Shown here: in pieces, positions 54,864 to 64,000 of the stretch
Position numbering within the stretch: position 1 is the first letter of the stretch
Layout of the letters: each line of letters begins with the position of its first letter
Assembly: GCF_020283565.1 (NCBI RefSeq)
Contig: NC_060062.1
Span: 4,563,322-4,627,321, forward strand
Source of the DNA: Trifolium pratense
Taxonomy: Eukaryota > Streptophyta > Magnoliopsida > Fabales > Fabaceae
DNA: 64,000 nucleotides
Reading direction: 5' to 3'
The notes under the pieces: model-generated
Database searches by the model: none
What the model saw: the letters and a program-made list of their open reading frames with translations, nothing else
Told to the model about the DNA's origin: nothing
Program-made: the position numbers and the translations under genes

Positions 54864-55516
54864 ATTGAATTTGACCCTAGTTACATATTACAGCCCGTTC
54901 CTCATACAAATAACGACAAACAAGATGTCCACCTTGCTCATGCGAAACCTAATGATGACAATGGAGATGATAAATTTGAAAATTGTGAAATTATTTGTGA
55001 AACTCCCAAGCACAATGAGGAGGATATGGTCACTTAGTCTTTTTCTCTCTTCCGCTCTTTCCCTCTTTGGTTTGTTATGGAAGCTCTCTTTGATCCTCAG
55101 ACATTTTACTCGCAGAGTTATTTGCCATCTATCAGGGCCTCACTTTGGCGAAAAATATGTCTATTGATGAGTTAGTTTGCTACTCCGATTCTCTCCACTG
55201 CATCAACCTCCTTAAAGGTCCCAATATCAAATATCATGTTTATGCTGTGTTGATTCAAGACATCAAAGAGTTGATATCTCAAAGGAACATTACCCTTTGC
55301 CACACTCTCAGAGAGGGAAACAATTGTGCGGATTTCTTAGCCAAGCTTGGAGCCTCTTCAGATTCTGATCTCACGATTCATGCATCTCCCCCAGAAGGTT
55401 TCTTTGACATTCTTCGAAGCGACGCGACTGGAACTTTCTACCTTAGAGAATAGTTCCCTTTTCTTTTTTCTTTTTGTTTTTTGTTTTGTTTTGATTAGCC
55501 TTGTAACCAAAAAAAA
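54864..55516 (+). pseudogene. LINE RNase H relic inserted in a dispersed repeat
   Basis: Encodes ELFAIYQGLTLAKNM, then YSDSLHCINLLKGP, then LCHTLREGNNCADFLAKLGA, which is the C-terminal RNase H-like region of a plant non-LTR retroelement, open from 55,115 to the stop at 55,453. The protein end is followed by a T-rich stretch and ttgtaaccaaaaaaaa, a probable 3' end. It interrupts the dispersed repeat whose unbroken copy is at 54,211-54,430. A 5'-truncated dead copy. Confidence 0.78.
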
Positions 55517-56198
55517 CAATGAGTTTTTTTATTATATATTGATTTGGGGTTAAAAAATTTTAACAATTTTTTTTATTCAGTATTCGGCTCAAGAACCGGA
55601 GAAAATCTAACCTAGACACAAACCCAACACCTCATTGTTGGCAAAACCAATAAAAAAAAATTTGTTTGCATAATCTTTTATGGTTACAATCATATAGAGA
55701 AGTTTCATTGTTGACAGTTATAAAAGGTGAATGATTACAAAATATGAAAAACAACAAAGCATTGATTGTTTTGTATAAGCGTTAGAGTTGTCGGTGAATC
55801 AAGTGTGAGTTATCGATCACCGATTTGGATCCTCAGCTAAAAATTTTGTGCTGCCCCCTGCTGCACCATTCAAGAATGATGCGGCAAGGGCAGCAGAGAA
55901 TTTTGCGGCTGAGGATCCAAATCGAGAAACCACACAACTTTGAATAGAAAAGTAAATGTTGTGAAACGATATATTCTAAACCAAAAGCAAAAAGTCTCCA
56001 AATCCGTAATCAGAGCACTAGCAGCAGCATATAAACTTCTTAGCAGAATATAAATTGATTTTGCATGAAACAACACTGACAAATATCAACCAATTCACTA
56101 ACTAAAATAGATGCACTAACTAAATTTCTTATTCTTTTGAAATAAACAAATTTGTAACAAGCATGCTAAAAATATGTCATAAAAATGAAAAATGAAAT
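55517..56198. other. Intergenic, 3' side of gene F
   Basis: 55,517-55,640 is the second half of the split dispersed repeat. 55,700-55,760 (cattgttgacagttata, gtgaatgattacaaaatatg) is a relic of reductase exon 6. About 55,820-55,925 is an inverted repeat with arms gatttggatcctcagc and gctgaggatccaaatc. 56,045-56,205 duplicates the 3' flank of gene D. Confidence 0.65.
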
Positions 56199-57180
56199 TT
56201 AGGGAGAAAGAAAGCATCCATGATCCAATAAGGGTTTCCACTTGGTGTCGCGAGGACAAAAATGAGAGGGAGCCATAATCTTTCGCAAGGATGGCCTTGA
56301 CAATGCCATCGCTAACCATATATCAACATCAGCAGCCGTGTTGCGACAATAACGCAAATTTATCTCTTTCAATCGTGTGCAGTTTTCTATCACTTTCTTC
56401 ACTCCCTTAGCTGTGACAAGAAGACACTCTTCCAAATTCAATTGTTGTAACCCTGAGCAACTCTTTGAGATCGCATAGAGTGTTCTATAATCAATTCTTG
56501 TCATTGACAATTTTAACACCTCCAATGTAGGAACTTGGAAGTTCAACCGATGTAGGTTCACTTTTGGGCAAGAACTTAAATTCAAATGCACAATTTTACA
56601 ACTTCTTAAGACTTCAACAATACCTTCATCAGATATGCAACTGCAATTGTTCACATCAAGCAGCTGCAAATTTAGGCAGATTGAAGCAAACAATTTGATG
56701 ATTGCATCGTTCAAAAGTGTATTGTTAGCCAAATAGAGAGACTTCATTTCCATATGAGCAGAAACCGTCCGAGAGCTAAACGTGCATCCCGTGTGAAAGC
56801 ACGGGTTTCCAATATATGTGTCTTCCATTCTTATCTCATCTAGGAAAGGACAGTTTTCAACAAGTGCAAATAAGGTTGATTCTGTGAGTTCCCTACAGTG
56901 ACTAAGGTTTATTGATGCCAAACTAAAAAGATGCTTAGACAACTCAGCAACACGGTGGTCATTTAAAAACATCGCATTTTGAAGATCCAAATGTTGTAAA
57001 AAACGAGACCTAGATAACAAGTACAAGATTCCAGTATAACTATAGCCGGTACAACGTCTTAACACAAGTCTTCTCAAATTTAGTGCTTTGTCTGCAAGAG
57101 ATGCAAGTAATTGATTCGTGATATACGAAAACGACAATTCAAGACAACTCAAACGCTTCAAACTCCGTAGAGAATCATTC
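56199..57180 (-). pseudogene. F-box/LRR gene F, 5'-truncated (C-terminal part only)
   Basis: Reads LNDSLRSLKRLSCLELSFSY at its start and continues through LQHLDLQNAMFLND, LEVLKLSMTRIDY and LKEINLRYCRNTA to KWKPLLDHGCFLSP, closely following gene D. About 240 N-terminal residues, including the entire F-box, are missing. Upstream of 57,180 the sequence changes abruptly to unrelated DNA rich in GGCCC/CCCGTC-type motifs. That DNA happens to supply an in-frame ATG at 57,215, giving a 338-residue open frame. Without an F-box or native promoter it is most likely a pseudogene, although an LRR-only product cannot be excluded. Confidence 0.82.
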
Positions 57181-57330
57181 AATGCTATTAGGCCCGACGG
57201 AACAACTGGCCCCACCCCGTCACCGTTCTGTTTTTCTAGCAGAATAGGCGAGACAGGCCAACTATTAGCGGCGAGTTCAAAATCTCAACTCATCCTGCCG
57301 AAAATAATGGGCTAGACAGACCCATTAAAG
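57181..57330. repeat. GC-rich segment at the gene F break
   Basis: Contains aggcccgacggaacaactgg, ccccaccccgtcaccgttct and gggctagacagacccatt. The composition differs from both sides and the segment starts exactly where F-box homology ends, so it is probably part of a transposon whose insertion or excision removed the gene's 5' half. Confidence 0.5.
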
Positions 57331-57394
57331 TGAATTAAAGCAAATTATGTGACTATGGGTGTGAATCTTGCTCGTGCATGATCATTAGAAAAAG

Positions 57395-57790
57395 TTATCG
57401 CGCGGCTGAAGAAAAGCTCTCAAGTCCAAGCCATAGGAAAAAGTGGTGAGAGGATTCAATTCCAAGTGTATGAGCTCTCTTTTGGGATAAAAATGCCATG
57501 CCTGCCATTGCAATTAGCCCCAATAGAATCCAGTTTGTGGAAGACACAGAACCACCGGAACTTTTAAGGACACGTGCTAACATGGAAAGGAGATAGAGGA
57601 TGGTGATTGTGACGGGGATGGTGGCCGAAACGCCAATAACTTGAGGTTTAGTGTCCTTTATTTCTCCTACTATTGTTATCATGATGAGTTTCAAAGATTT
57701 AGTTTCAAAGATTTTTCCATCGTTTATTGGAATATTAGAGGTTTTGTAAACCACGACAGTCATAATCATATGCATGAAATTTTGAGTCAT
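57395..57790 (-). other. Unrecognised open frame with two hydrophobic segments (131 aa)
   Basis: The frame contains VIGVSATIPVTITILYLLSM and STNWILLGLIAMAGMAFL, each long and hydrophobic enough to span a membrane, separated by a short polar link. The composition looks like genuine protein rather than noise. I do not recognise the family. It may be the 3' exon of a gene copied here by a transposon. The high-coordinate part overlaps the LINE fragment on the other strand, so the frame start is unreliable. Confidence 0.35.
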
Positions 57791-57840
57791 TTTAAACTGG
57801 ACCTCCTTTTTTCTGCGAAATACATACCCGTATATGCATG
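57700..57840 (+). pseudogene. LINE endonuclease N-terminal relic
   Basis: FSIVYWNIRGFVNHDSHNHM followed by HFKLDLLFSAKYIP matches the start of the apurinic endonuclease domain of plant LINEs, where a WNIRG block is followed by a P/LD(I/L)LF-(V/S)-x-(E/K)-T/Y block. The motif's usual Glu is replaced, and the homology ends within about 45 residues. Confidence 0.65.
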
Positions 57841-58611
57841 AAATTCAAGAGTTTCTAGGGATAGAGAGAGTTATGAAAATGTTGACATTGTCGAAGCAGA
57901 AGGCCATGTAAGGAATGTTGCCTCTCCCTTTTTTTTCACTAGCATGAATCCCTTACGATTTTAATACCTAAAGTAGATAATCCCTAAACCACAACTGTAT
58001 GAGATATGCAAGACATGTTTTTAAGAAAATTAAAGAAGACATTAATTAATTTGGAGATTACATGTTAAGCAAGTTCTTGTCAGACATCACATACTTGTAT
58101 CAGTACATTGATGAATCATGACTCGTGAGAATGAGGGAGGAAAAACTTTCAAGTAACTTTGCGTGGTGGAGTAGTTGTGAGTTGTGACATTAGCCATAAT
58201 AGTTGCGTGTATAGAAGTTTCATCGCTGACAGCTATCCGAAGTGGATGATTACAGAAAATGAAAAACAACAAAGCGTTGATTGTTTTGTATAAGAGTTGG
58301 AGTTGTCGGTGTGTCTTGTGTGAGTTAGAAATCACACAACATCGAATAGAAAAGTAAATGTTGTGAAACGATATATTCTAAACCAAAAGTACGATCAGGA
58401 AATCAGCCAAAGCCATATAAGAGAGCATATATGTCAAACTAATGTCTAATAATATTGTTAGAAAGAACACTCAATAAACAACAGAGGATATATGTCAAAC
58501 TAATGTCTGTTATAAAAATGAAAAATTAAATTTAGGGACAAATAAAGATTGAAATATTGTAATAATAAAGATAAAATTACAAATAATTATTTTAGCACTT
58601 TTCAGAATACA
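57841..58611. other. 3' flank of gene G
   Basis: Non-coding. 58,050-58,200 is another copy of the repeated D-type flank. 58,217-58,262 (cgctgacagctat, gtggatgattacagaaaat) is a relic of the start of reductase exon 6. gttgattgttttgtataagagttgg repeats the motif near 55,760. Confidence 0.65.
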
Positions 58612-60324
58612 CTAATAAAGAAAGCATCCATGATTCAATAAGGGTTTCCACTTCCTATGATTAGGAAAAAAATGAGGGGGAGTCCTAATCTTTCTCAATG
58701 ATGGACTTGACAATACCATCCCCATCCATAAACCAACACCAACAGATACTTTGCAACAATACCGCAAATTTATCTCTTTCAGTCTTGTGCACTTTTCTAC
58801 CACTTGCTTCACTCCCTTCCCTGTGATACTATAACATCTTTCCAATTCCAATTGTAGTAGCCCTGAGCAACTCTTTGAGATCGCATCGAGTGTTTTATCA
58901 TCAGTTCTTGTATATGACAAGTTCAACACTTCCAACATAGGAACTTGGAAGTTCATGGCATGTAGGTTCACGTTTTCACAAGAACTTAAATTCAAATGCA
59001 TAATTTTACAACATCTTAAAACTTCAACAATACCTTCAGATATGCAACTACAATTGCTCACATCAAGCACCTCCAAATTTGGGCAGATTGAAGTAAACCA
59101 TTTGATGGTTTCATCGTTCAAAAATGGATTGTAAGCCAAATGGAGAGACTTCATTTTCATATGAGCAAAATCAGTCGAAGAGCTAAGCTTCTCTACGCCG
59201 AATTTTCCAATACATGTGTATTCCATTCTTATCTCATCTAGTGAAGGACAGTTTTCAACAAGTTCAAATAATGTTGATTCTGTGAGTCTCCTACAATGAC
59301 TAAGGTTTATTGATACCAAATTAAAAAGAAACTTAGAAAACACAGCAACACGGTAGTCATTTAGAAACATGGCATTTTGAAGATCCAAATGTTGTAGAAA
59401 ACCAGACATAGATAACAAGTTACAGATTCCAGTATGACTATAGCCAGTACAACGTCTTAGCATGAGTCGCCTCAAATTTATACATTTGTCTGCAAGAGAT
59501 GAGAGTAATTGATCCGATATATACGAAAACGACAAATCAAGACAACTCAAACGCTCCAAACTCTGTAGAGAATCCATCAATTCCATACTGGTGCTCATTG
59601 CTTCCGATAAATTAATGGAAAAAGACATCAAATTTGGTCTCTCGCGGATAGCAGAAGCAATGCCAATATCAGTTAAGTTTTTGCAATTAAACATCACAAC
59701 CTCCTCAAGAAATTCGCAGTTTCTGCAAACATAAAAAATTGATAAGTCGTTAATATAATAATTACCGGATAAATTAACCTTGCGGAGCTTAGGGAGTGCT
59801 AATGTAATAGCATTTATGTCAAAATCATCGTAGAAATCAATATCTTTGGGTAAACTTAGGTCAAGTTCTTCAAGTAAAGGAAAACCTTCGGCAATGAGAT
59901 AAAGGTCAGATTTCTTGATATGACCAATGTTGGAACAAATGAGAGAGGTCAAAGTTGTAATCTTTTGAGAGAAAACTTGCAACCCATTTGCGGGAATGCT
60001 AGCGTGGTTAGAAAGATTAAGTGACTTGACTTGCAAGGTAAAACATGAGATTTGAGTGAGAAGCGCGTCACGGTCACGTGTGATGTGTGCGAGGTTGAGG
60101 GAGGTGAGGTTGATGAATCTTTGGAGGAGGCTGGGAAGGAAAGGGAGGGTTTGATCAAAGATTACAAGAGAGGATTGAAAACGGCCGGTTACTGAGAGAA
60201 ACTGTTTTGAGAGGACGGAGAGAGACGGTAAATATCGGTTGTGCTCACCGCATTCGTTGAAGAATATTTTGAATATAGATTCCCAACAATCTTCTGGTAA
60301 ATACAGTTCCTGTGCTGTAGCCAT
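58612..60324 (-). CDS. F-box/LRR protein G (570 aa)
   Basis: Probable SCF substrate receptor. It starts MATAQELYLPEDCWESIFKI; the F-box spans about residues 7-52 (SVLSKQFLSVTGR). LRR blocks include LRKVNLSGNYYIND, LQHLDLQNAMFLND, LEVLDVSNCSCIS, LEVLNLSYTRTDD, LLQLELERCYSITGKG and LKEINLRYCCKVS. The tail is KWKPLLNHGCFLY. The N-terminal half resembles gene D, while the LELERCY-ITGKGVKQVVEKC block is nearly identical to gene E, so gene conversion between neighbours is likely. Intact single exon; the first ATG is at the conserved start. Confidence 0.9.
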   Translation of the reverse strand: MATAQELYLPEDCWESIFKIFFNECGEHNRYLPSLSVLSKQFLSVTGRFQSSLVIFDQTLPFLPSLLQRFINLTSLNLAHITRDRDALLTQISCFTLQVKSLNLSNHASIPANGLQVFSQKITTLTSLICSNIGHIKKSDLYLIAEGFPLLEELDLSLPKDIDFYDDFDINAITLALPKLRKVNLSGNYYINDLSIFYVCRNCEFLEEVVMFNCKNLTDIGIASAIRERPNLMSFSINLSEAMSTSMELMDSLQSLERLSCLDLSFSYISDQLLSSLADKCINLRRLMLRRCTGYSHTGICNLLSMSGFLQHLDLQNAMFLNDYRVAVFSKFLFNLVSINLSHCRRLTESTLFELVENCPSLDEIRMEYTCIGKFGVEKLSSSTDFAHMKMKSLHLAYNPFLNDETIKWFTSICPNLEVLDVSNCSCISEGIVEVLRCCKIMHLNLSSCENVNLHAMNFQVPMLEVLNLSYTRTDDKTLDAISKSCSGLLQLELERCYSITGKGVKQVVEKCTRLKEINLRYCCKVSVGVGLWMGMVLSSPSLRKIRTPPHFFPNHRKWKPLLNHGCFLY

Positions 60325-60385
60325 TGTTGTTGATGTTTTTAGTTTTTTATTTGGTTACATGGTGATGTTTTATTTTTGAGCTATG

Positions 60386-60395
60386 CTATATATAG
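60386..60395 (-). promoter_or_regulatory. Probable TATA box of gene G
   Basis: The palindromic ctatatatag lies about 65 bp upstream of the ATG at 60,324. Confidence 0.5.
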
Positions 60396-61740
60396 CGAAC
60401 CAATATTTCACGAAATTTCACGAATGCTCTTGTTACAACTCTTTGTTATTTTCATTTCACTTATTGTTTTTGACAAATCATTCATAATCGTTATTCTCCA
60501 CTTATTTAATATAGTATTCCTTCCCACTAAATCTAAAGAACTACTTCCCCTACCCAAAACTTGCTATCCAACCCACAAGCAAACGCAACTCTATAAAAAG
60601 CAAAACACAACTCTCGTAATAAAATGCAGATAATTGAAGGGAACCAACAAAATGAACAAACAAAAAAAATTAGAGGTATGGAAGGGAATCAAGAGACAAA
60701 GTGAAGAAGAGAAGACATGAAAAGGGAGAGAAAAATGGTGTTTGCTGAACATAAATATTAATCACTGTGTTTTTGCAGAATATACATGAGAGATGGAGAT
60801 ATGTCTCATTTAGAGAGAGAAAGAGTAACTATTAAAATGTATATGTGTTGTTGTATGCACTGAAAAGCTAAAAAAATTGCTTTGACACATAATTCGGGAA
60901 ACCTTCGTGAAAATTCCTTCGCGATAAATATCTTTTTCCTTTATTTTTTATGGAATATGAAACTCGGTGGTGTTATGCCATAACATTTATCATGAAGATC
61001 CGCATTGTATTGTCTAAACAGAACATTCCAATAAATTTGCAAAGATTTGATTCATATTAGATTTTTTTTATTTAAAATTTCATTAAGATTAAGATTAAAA
61101 TAAAATTTGAATAAGATCAACATTTTTTTTTACTAAGAATAAGATCAAATTTTATTTTATTTTAAATCTCTTTCGTAAATCAGCCTATCAATAGGTGTAC
61201 TGGAGTTGAACTCGTCATCTGTTGGATATTACATGTATCTGTCTTTACCAATTATTATCTTATAACTTTAAAATCTCAAATTCACAATGAAAATAATTGA
61301 ATTGGGAAGTTTCAATTTAAAAAACATATTCTTGAAGATAAATATAAATACGTAAATAATCAACCGTCTGTAAGGGTTCTCAAAATTGGTAATATAAAAT
61401 ATGGATAATTGCAAATTGATTATTGAATATAAAAGTAAAATTGATAGTTGAAGATTAAGGAAAAGATAGAAGAAGATCAAGACTTAATCATTACTCTACT
61501 AGAGAGTACCAAAGGGAGAGAGGTAGAGACTTTCATCTGATTCTTCATCGCAATTATTGATCCTCATGTCACTATTTATGCACAAACCTAGCCATGTGTC
61601 AATTTACCTCAATCAATTATGTTATACCAAGTGTATTTTCTCATATGTTATTTTGAATCATAACACAATCTCAAAACAAAAATATTTATACTACAATCTC
61701 AATATTGGAACTTCAAACTCTTCAAGCAACACAACCTTCA
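60396..61740. other. Intergenic upstream of gene G
   Basis: AT-rich. A purine-rich stretch lies at 60,640-60,830 (gagaga-type runs). Short frames at 60,376-60,633, 61,268-61,480 and 61,557-61,784 show no domain. I see no supported gene. Confidence 0.5.
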
Positions 61741-61742
61741 CC

Positions 61743-62925
61743 TCGGAGCATCCAAAATGGAGCACTCCAACTTTGAGTACTTAAATGAGTCTCACATGGA
61801 CACATCAGTAATTTATTATTTTTTAATAATAGTACATAATAGGTACTCAACCCCTCCGATGGAGCACTTCTTAAAAAGTTCTAAAATGGGTCTCATCAAT
61901 AACCTCACATTATTACAATAACTTATTATTTAATTATCTATTTTATAATATAAATTGATTGAATGATAAAATTACAAAATTAGTAAGTACTATTTTTTTT
62001 TATAATTCGAAAAAATAATTAAAATTCAAAATTAATTTAAAATAATATTGCCAAATTTTAAGAATTACACAATTAAAAAATAATTTAAAATAACATTACA
62101 TAATTTTAAGAATTACACAATTAAAAAATAATTTAAAATAACATTACATAATTTCAAAAATTGTGCTTTTGTGATGTACCAAAAAAAAATGTGTTTTTTT
62201 TATAAATATTCATTAATTCAAATTGAATATATAAAATAAAGTGGGTTCAAGAGGAGAGAGTTCTTATTTTAGAAGTGGTACCTAATAGCAAGGTTATCAA
62301 AACCGGACCGGACCGGACGGTCGGACCGGTCGGACCGTGAACCGGTTATGAAAACGGTTCGGTTTTGAGCAAAAAACGGATAGGAAACCGACCGGCAAAA
62401 AACCGTGTGAACCGGGGTCGAACCGGAACGAACCGGTGAACCGATCGTGCGGTTCAAGCAGTTTTGCAGATTTTTTATTTTTTTTAAAAAAAAATAGGGC
62501 AAAACGACGTCGTTTTAACTTTTTTTAAAAAAATAATAATATGAAACAAAATAACGACGTCGTAGGAATAGGAAAATTTTTTGTTTTTCATCCATTTTTC
62601 ATTTGGTTTGAATTATAAATTTTATTTTATTTTGACTTGTGATATTTTATCTTTTTAATGTGTGAAATTATGAAATATTGAGCAATTATTCATATATTTT
62701 TATTTATATATTAATTAAAATATATATTTAATTAAAAACGGTTCGACCCCGATTGAACCCGGTCCGACCAATTGAACCTTGAACCGGTGAGCTTACCGGT
62801 TCGATGACCGGTCCGGTTCTGACAACCTTACTAATAGGTACTCAAATTGGTGGTATTCTAATGGTAGTAGCTAATTAGTATCATAAGTACTTAATAGGTA
62901 CTACATTATTATTAGAGATAGTCTC
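61743..62925. mobile_element. Repeat with ggagcatcc end, split by a hAT insertion
   Basis: ggagcatccaaaatggagca, then gagtacttaaatgagtctca, matches 16,332-16,390 (upstream of the LINE relic) and is related to 37,268-37,465. The right part, 62,830-62,925, has aggtactcaaattggtggta and gtacttaataggtactac. The hAT copy at 62,289-62,829 separates the halves. The outer ends are only loosely inverted, so the element class is uncertain. Confidence 0.5.
62289..62829. mobile_element. Non-autonomous hAT element, copy II
   Basis: 541 bp, closely similar along its whole length to copy I (25,043-25,571), with the same caaggttatcaaaaccgg end and ttctgacaacctt end. The flanking ctaatag (62,282-62,288 and 62,831-62,837) fits an 8-bp target duplication with one changed base. 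No transposase. Confidence 0.85.
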
Positions 62926-63003
62926 AAAAATAAAATGCATAAAAATACTAAGATGAAATATTATGTTTACTCATTTGCTACACTATCAATATAATTAATC
63001 TCC

Positions 63004-63770
63004 TTGGTATTCTTGTTCATCATCCCTCATATATCTTTTCCACGGTTAGTTTTTTTTTTTGTAAAATCGTATCCTATCCCAATTCTCGTTAATATTTGTT
63101 TTATTTTATTTTTTAAAATAATAAATAAATATTTTCTGAAACTATTTTTTTTTAATGTGACATATAGGAAATTAACTTGTACACCACTGTCAGCATCCTT
63201 AGATGGAACTGTTTCACTAGTGAACAGTGTTTCTGGGAGGGTAATTTGGTCTTTTTCAACTAATTCCCCAATCTACCATTCCTATCAAGCACCTGTCACC
63301 GTCAATAATGGTTCGTTCATAGAATGCGGAGAGGAATGGGAATTACTCATCAACGATGCACGGTTGGTATATTGTTTTTTATCATGTGTAATTATTTTAA
63401 ATATATATAGGAGTAATATTTTCTTAAAATATTCTGAAAAAACAAAAATGCAAGTTGATCATTGAAATTTTTTTATTGTTTCTTATTAACCCTCGAGTTT
63501 TTGAGAGAATTTAACTATAAAGTAAATAAAATGGTTAAAAATTATTTTTTAAAAAAACTGAATCTTAGGACTGATTATTCTTTAAAATCTTTGGGTTATT
63601 TGAATCTTAGGTTTGAACAAGTGTTGTGGTCCATCCATGAATATCAAGATTTATGACTTACTTGTCTTGCTCGGACAATGAGAATGACTTGGACTTTGCT
63701 ATGCCATATACATGTGGAACCAAAACCATATATGAAATCTATCGCCAACCAAACAAAGTTATTTGATTTT
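63004..63770 (+). pseudogene. IRE1-like lumenal-domain relic
   Basis: A first piece, 63,004-63,043 (FLFIIPHISFPR, signal-peptide-like), can be spliced in frame by GT-AG to 63,170-63,365, which reads LDGTVSLVNSVSGRVIWSFS, PIYHSYQAPV and FIECGEEWELLINDAR. Further on are TDYSLKS and VLWSIHEYQDL, then in another frame NDLDFAMPYTCGTKT. The order DGT..L.D..SG..IWSF...PIY.SYQ, then CG(D/E)(D/E)WEL, then TDY.L.S...VLW, then LDFAMP..C.TK follows the lumenal stress-sensing part of plant IRE1 as I remember it. A TTG stands where the initiator should be, stops intervene and no kinase/RNase part is in the window before 64,000, so I call it a decayed or partial copy. Confidence 0.58.
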
Positions 63771-64000
63771 GTTGTAATTTTTACTTAGTTCATTTTATTT
63801 TATTTTTTTTTGTATCATTTTACAAGTGAAGTCTTTGGCCGTATGGTATGTATCTTGATTATTGATAAACTAAAATGTTCTTTTGGCCTTCTTTGTTCTA
63901 AGTTGACCACTCAATATGTTAAATAAACTAATTCAGTATTCAAAATTAGTGAGAAGTTGCATAAATATTTGTACTAGTAGTATTAAGAAACTTTTTTCAT
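63771..64000. other. Window end
   Basis: AT-rich sequence with no feature I can support. Continuation of the IRE1-like relic beyond the window cannot be judged. Confidence 0.5.

Noticed and set aside
56199..57215. Gene F as a functional 338-aa LRR-only protein
   Set aside because: The first residues come from unrelated inserted DNA, the F-box is missing and the promoter is gone. Kept as a pseudogene, although expression data could change this.
62269..62502. 77-aa minus-strand frame with RSGSTPV and SDRSDRPVRSG phrases
   Set aside because: It is produced by the aaccggt-rich end of the hAT element, which has no coding role.

Overview
This is AT-rich, intron-containing plant nuclear DNA. The gene families, an Au-type SINE, Stowaway and hAT miniature elements and a young Copia element point to a papilionoid legume, most likely Medicago. 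The species is an inference from sequence character; no search was run.

Layout. (1) 1-10,750: one recognisable gene, a two-exon AP2/ERF regulator of the ERF003/SHINE-related group (4420-5678), in a wide intergenic zone with miniature elements and two large hairpins. (2) 10,750-32,703: four head-to-tail copies, all on +, of a cinnamoyl-CoA-reductase-like gene (extended SDR, six exons). Copies 1-3 (20,927-24,148; 26,096-28,574; 30,180-32,703) are intact by splice reconstruction. Copy 0 (10,754-11,286) keeps only its last two exons. Its downstream flank has been expanded by about 8 kb of insertions: an intact Copia element with identical LTRs, a LINE RNase H relic, a SINE, and a non-autonomous LTR element carrying a Lys/Glu-rich ORF. 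(3) 33,078-60,324: a minus-strand cluster of F-box/leucine-rich-repeat genes. Six have complete frames (A 33,078; B 40,134; C 44,734; D 48,432; E 52,599; G 58,612). E has lost about 84 LRR residues in frame. One gene is 5'-truncated (F, 56,199) and two more are broken (36,529-37,854; 47,293-47,603). Eroded reductase pieces lie between the F-box genes. (4) 60,325-64,000: transposon-rich DNA, including a hAT element nested in another repeat, and a decayed fragment resembling the lumenal domain of the unfolded-protein sensor IRE1.

How it works together. The window shows two tandem families expanding side by side: a putative phenylpropanoid-type reductase array and an F-box/LRR array of likely SCF substrate receptors. 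They meet tail to tail at 32,703/33,078. Paralogous flanks act as empty sites and allow several insertions to be read precisely. I found no clearly new biochemical system. The most unusual items are the coding-capable non-autonomous LTR element, the interleaved reductase relics that suggest a shared ancestral duplication unit, and several long foldbacks.
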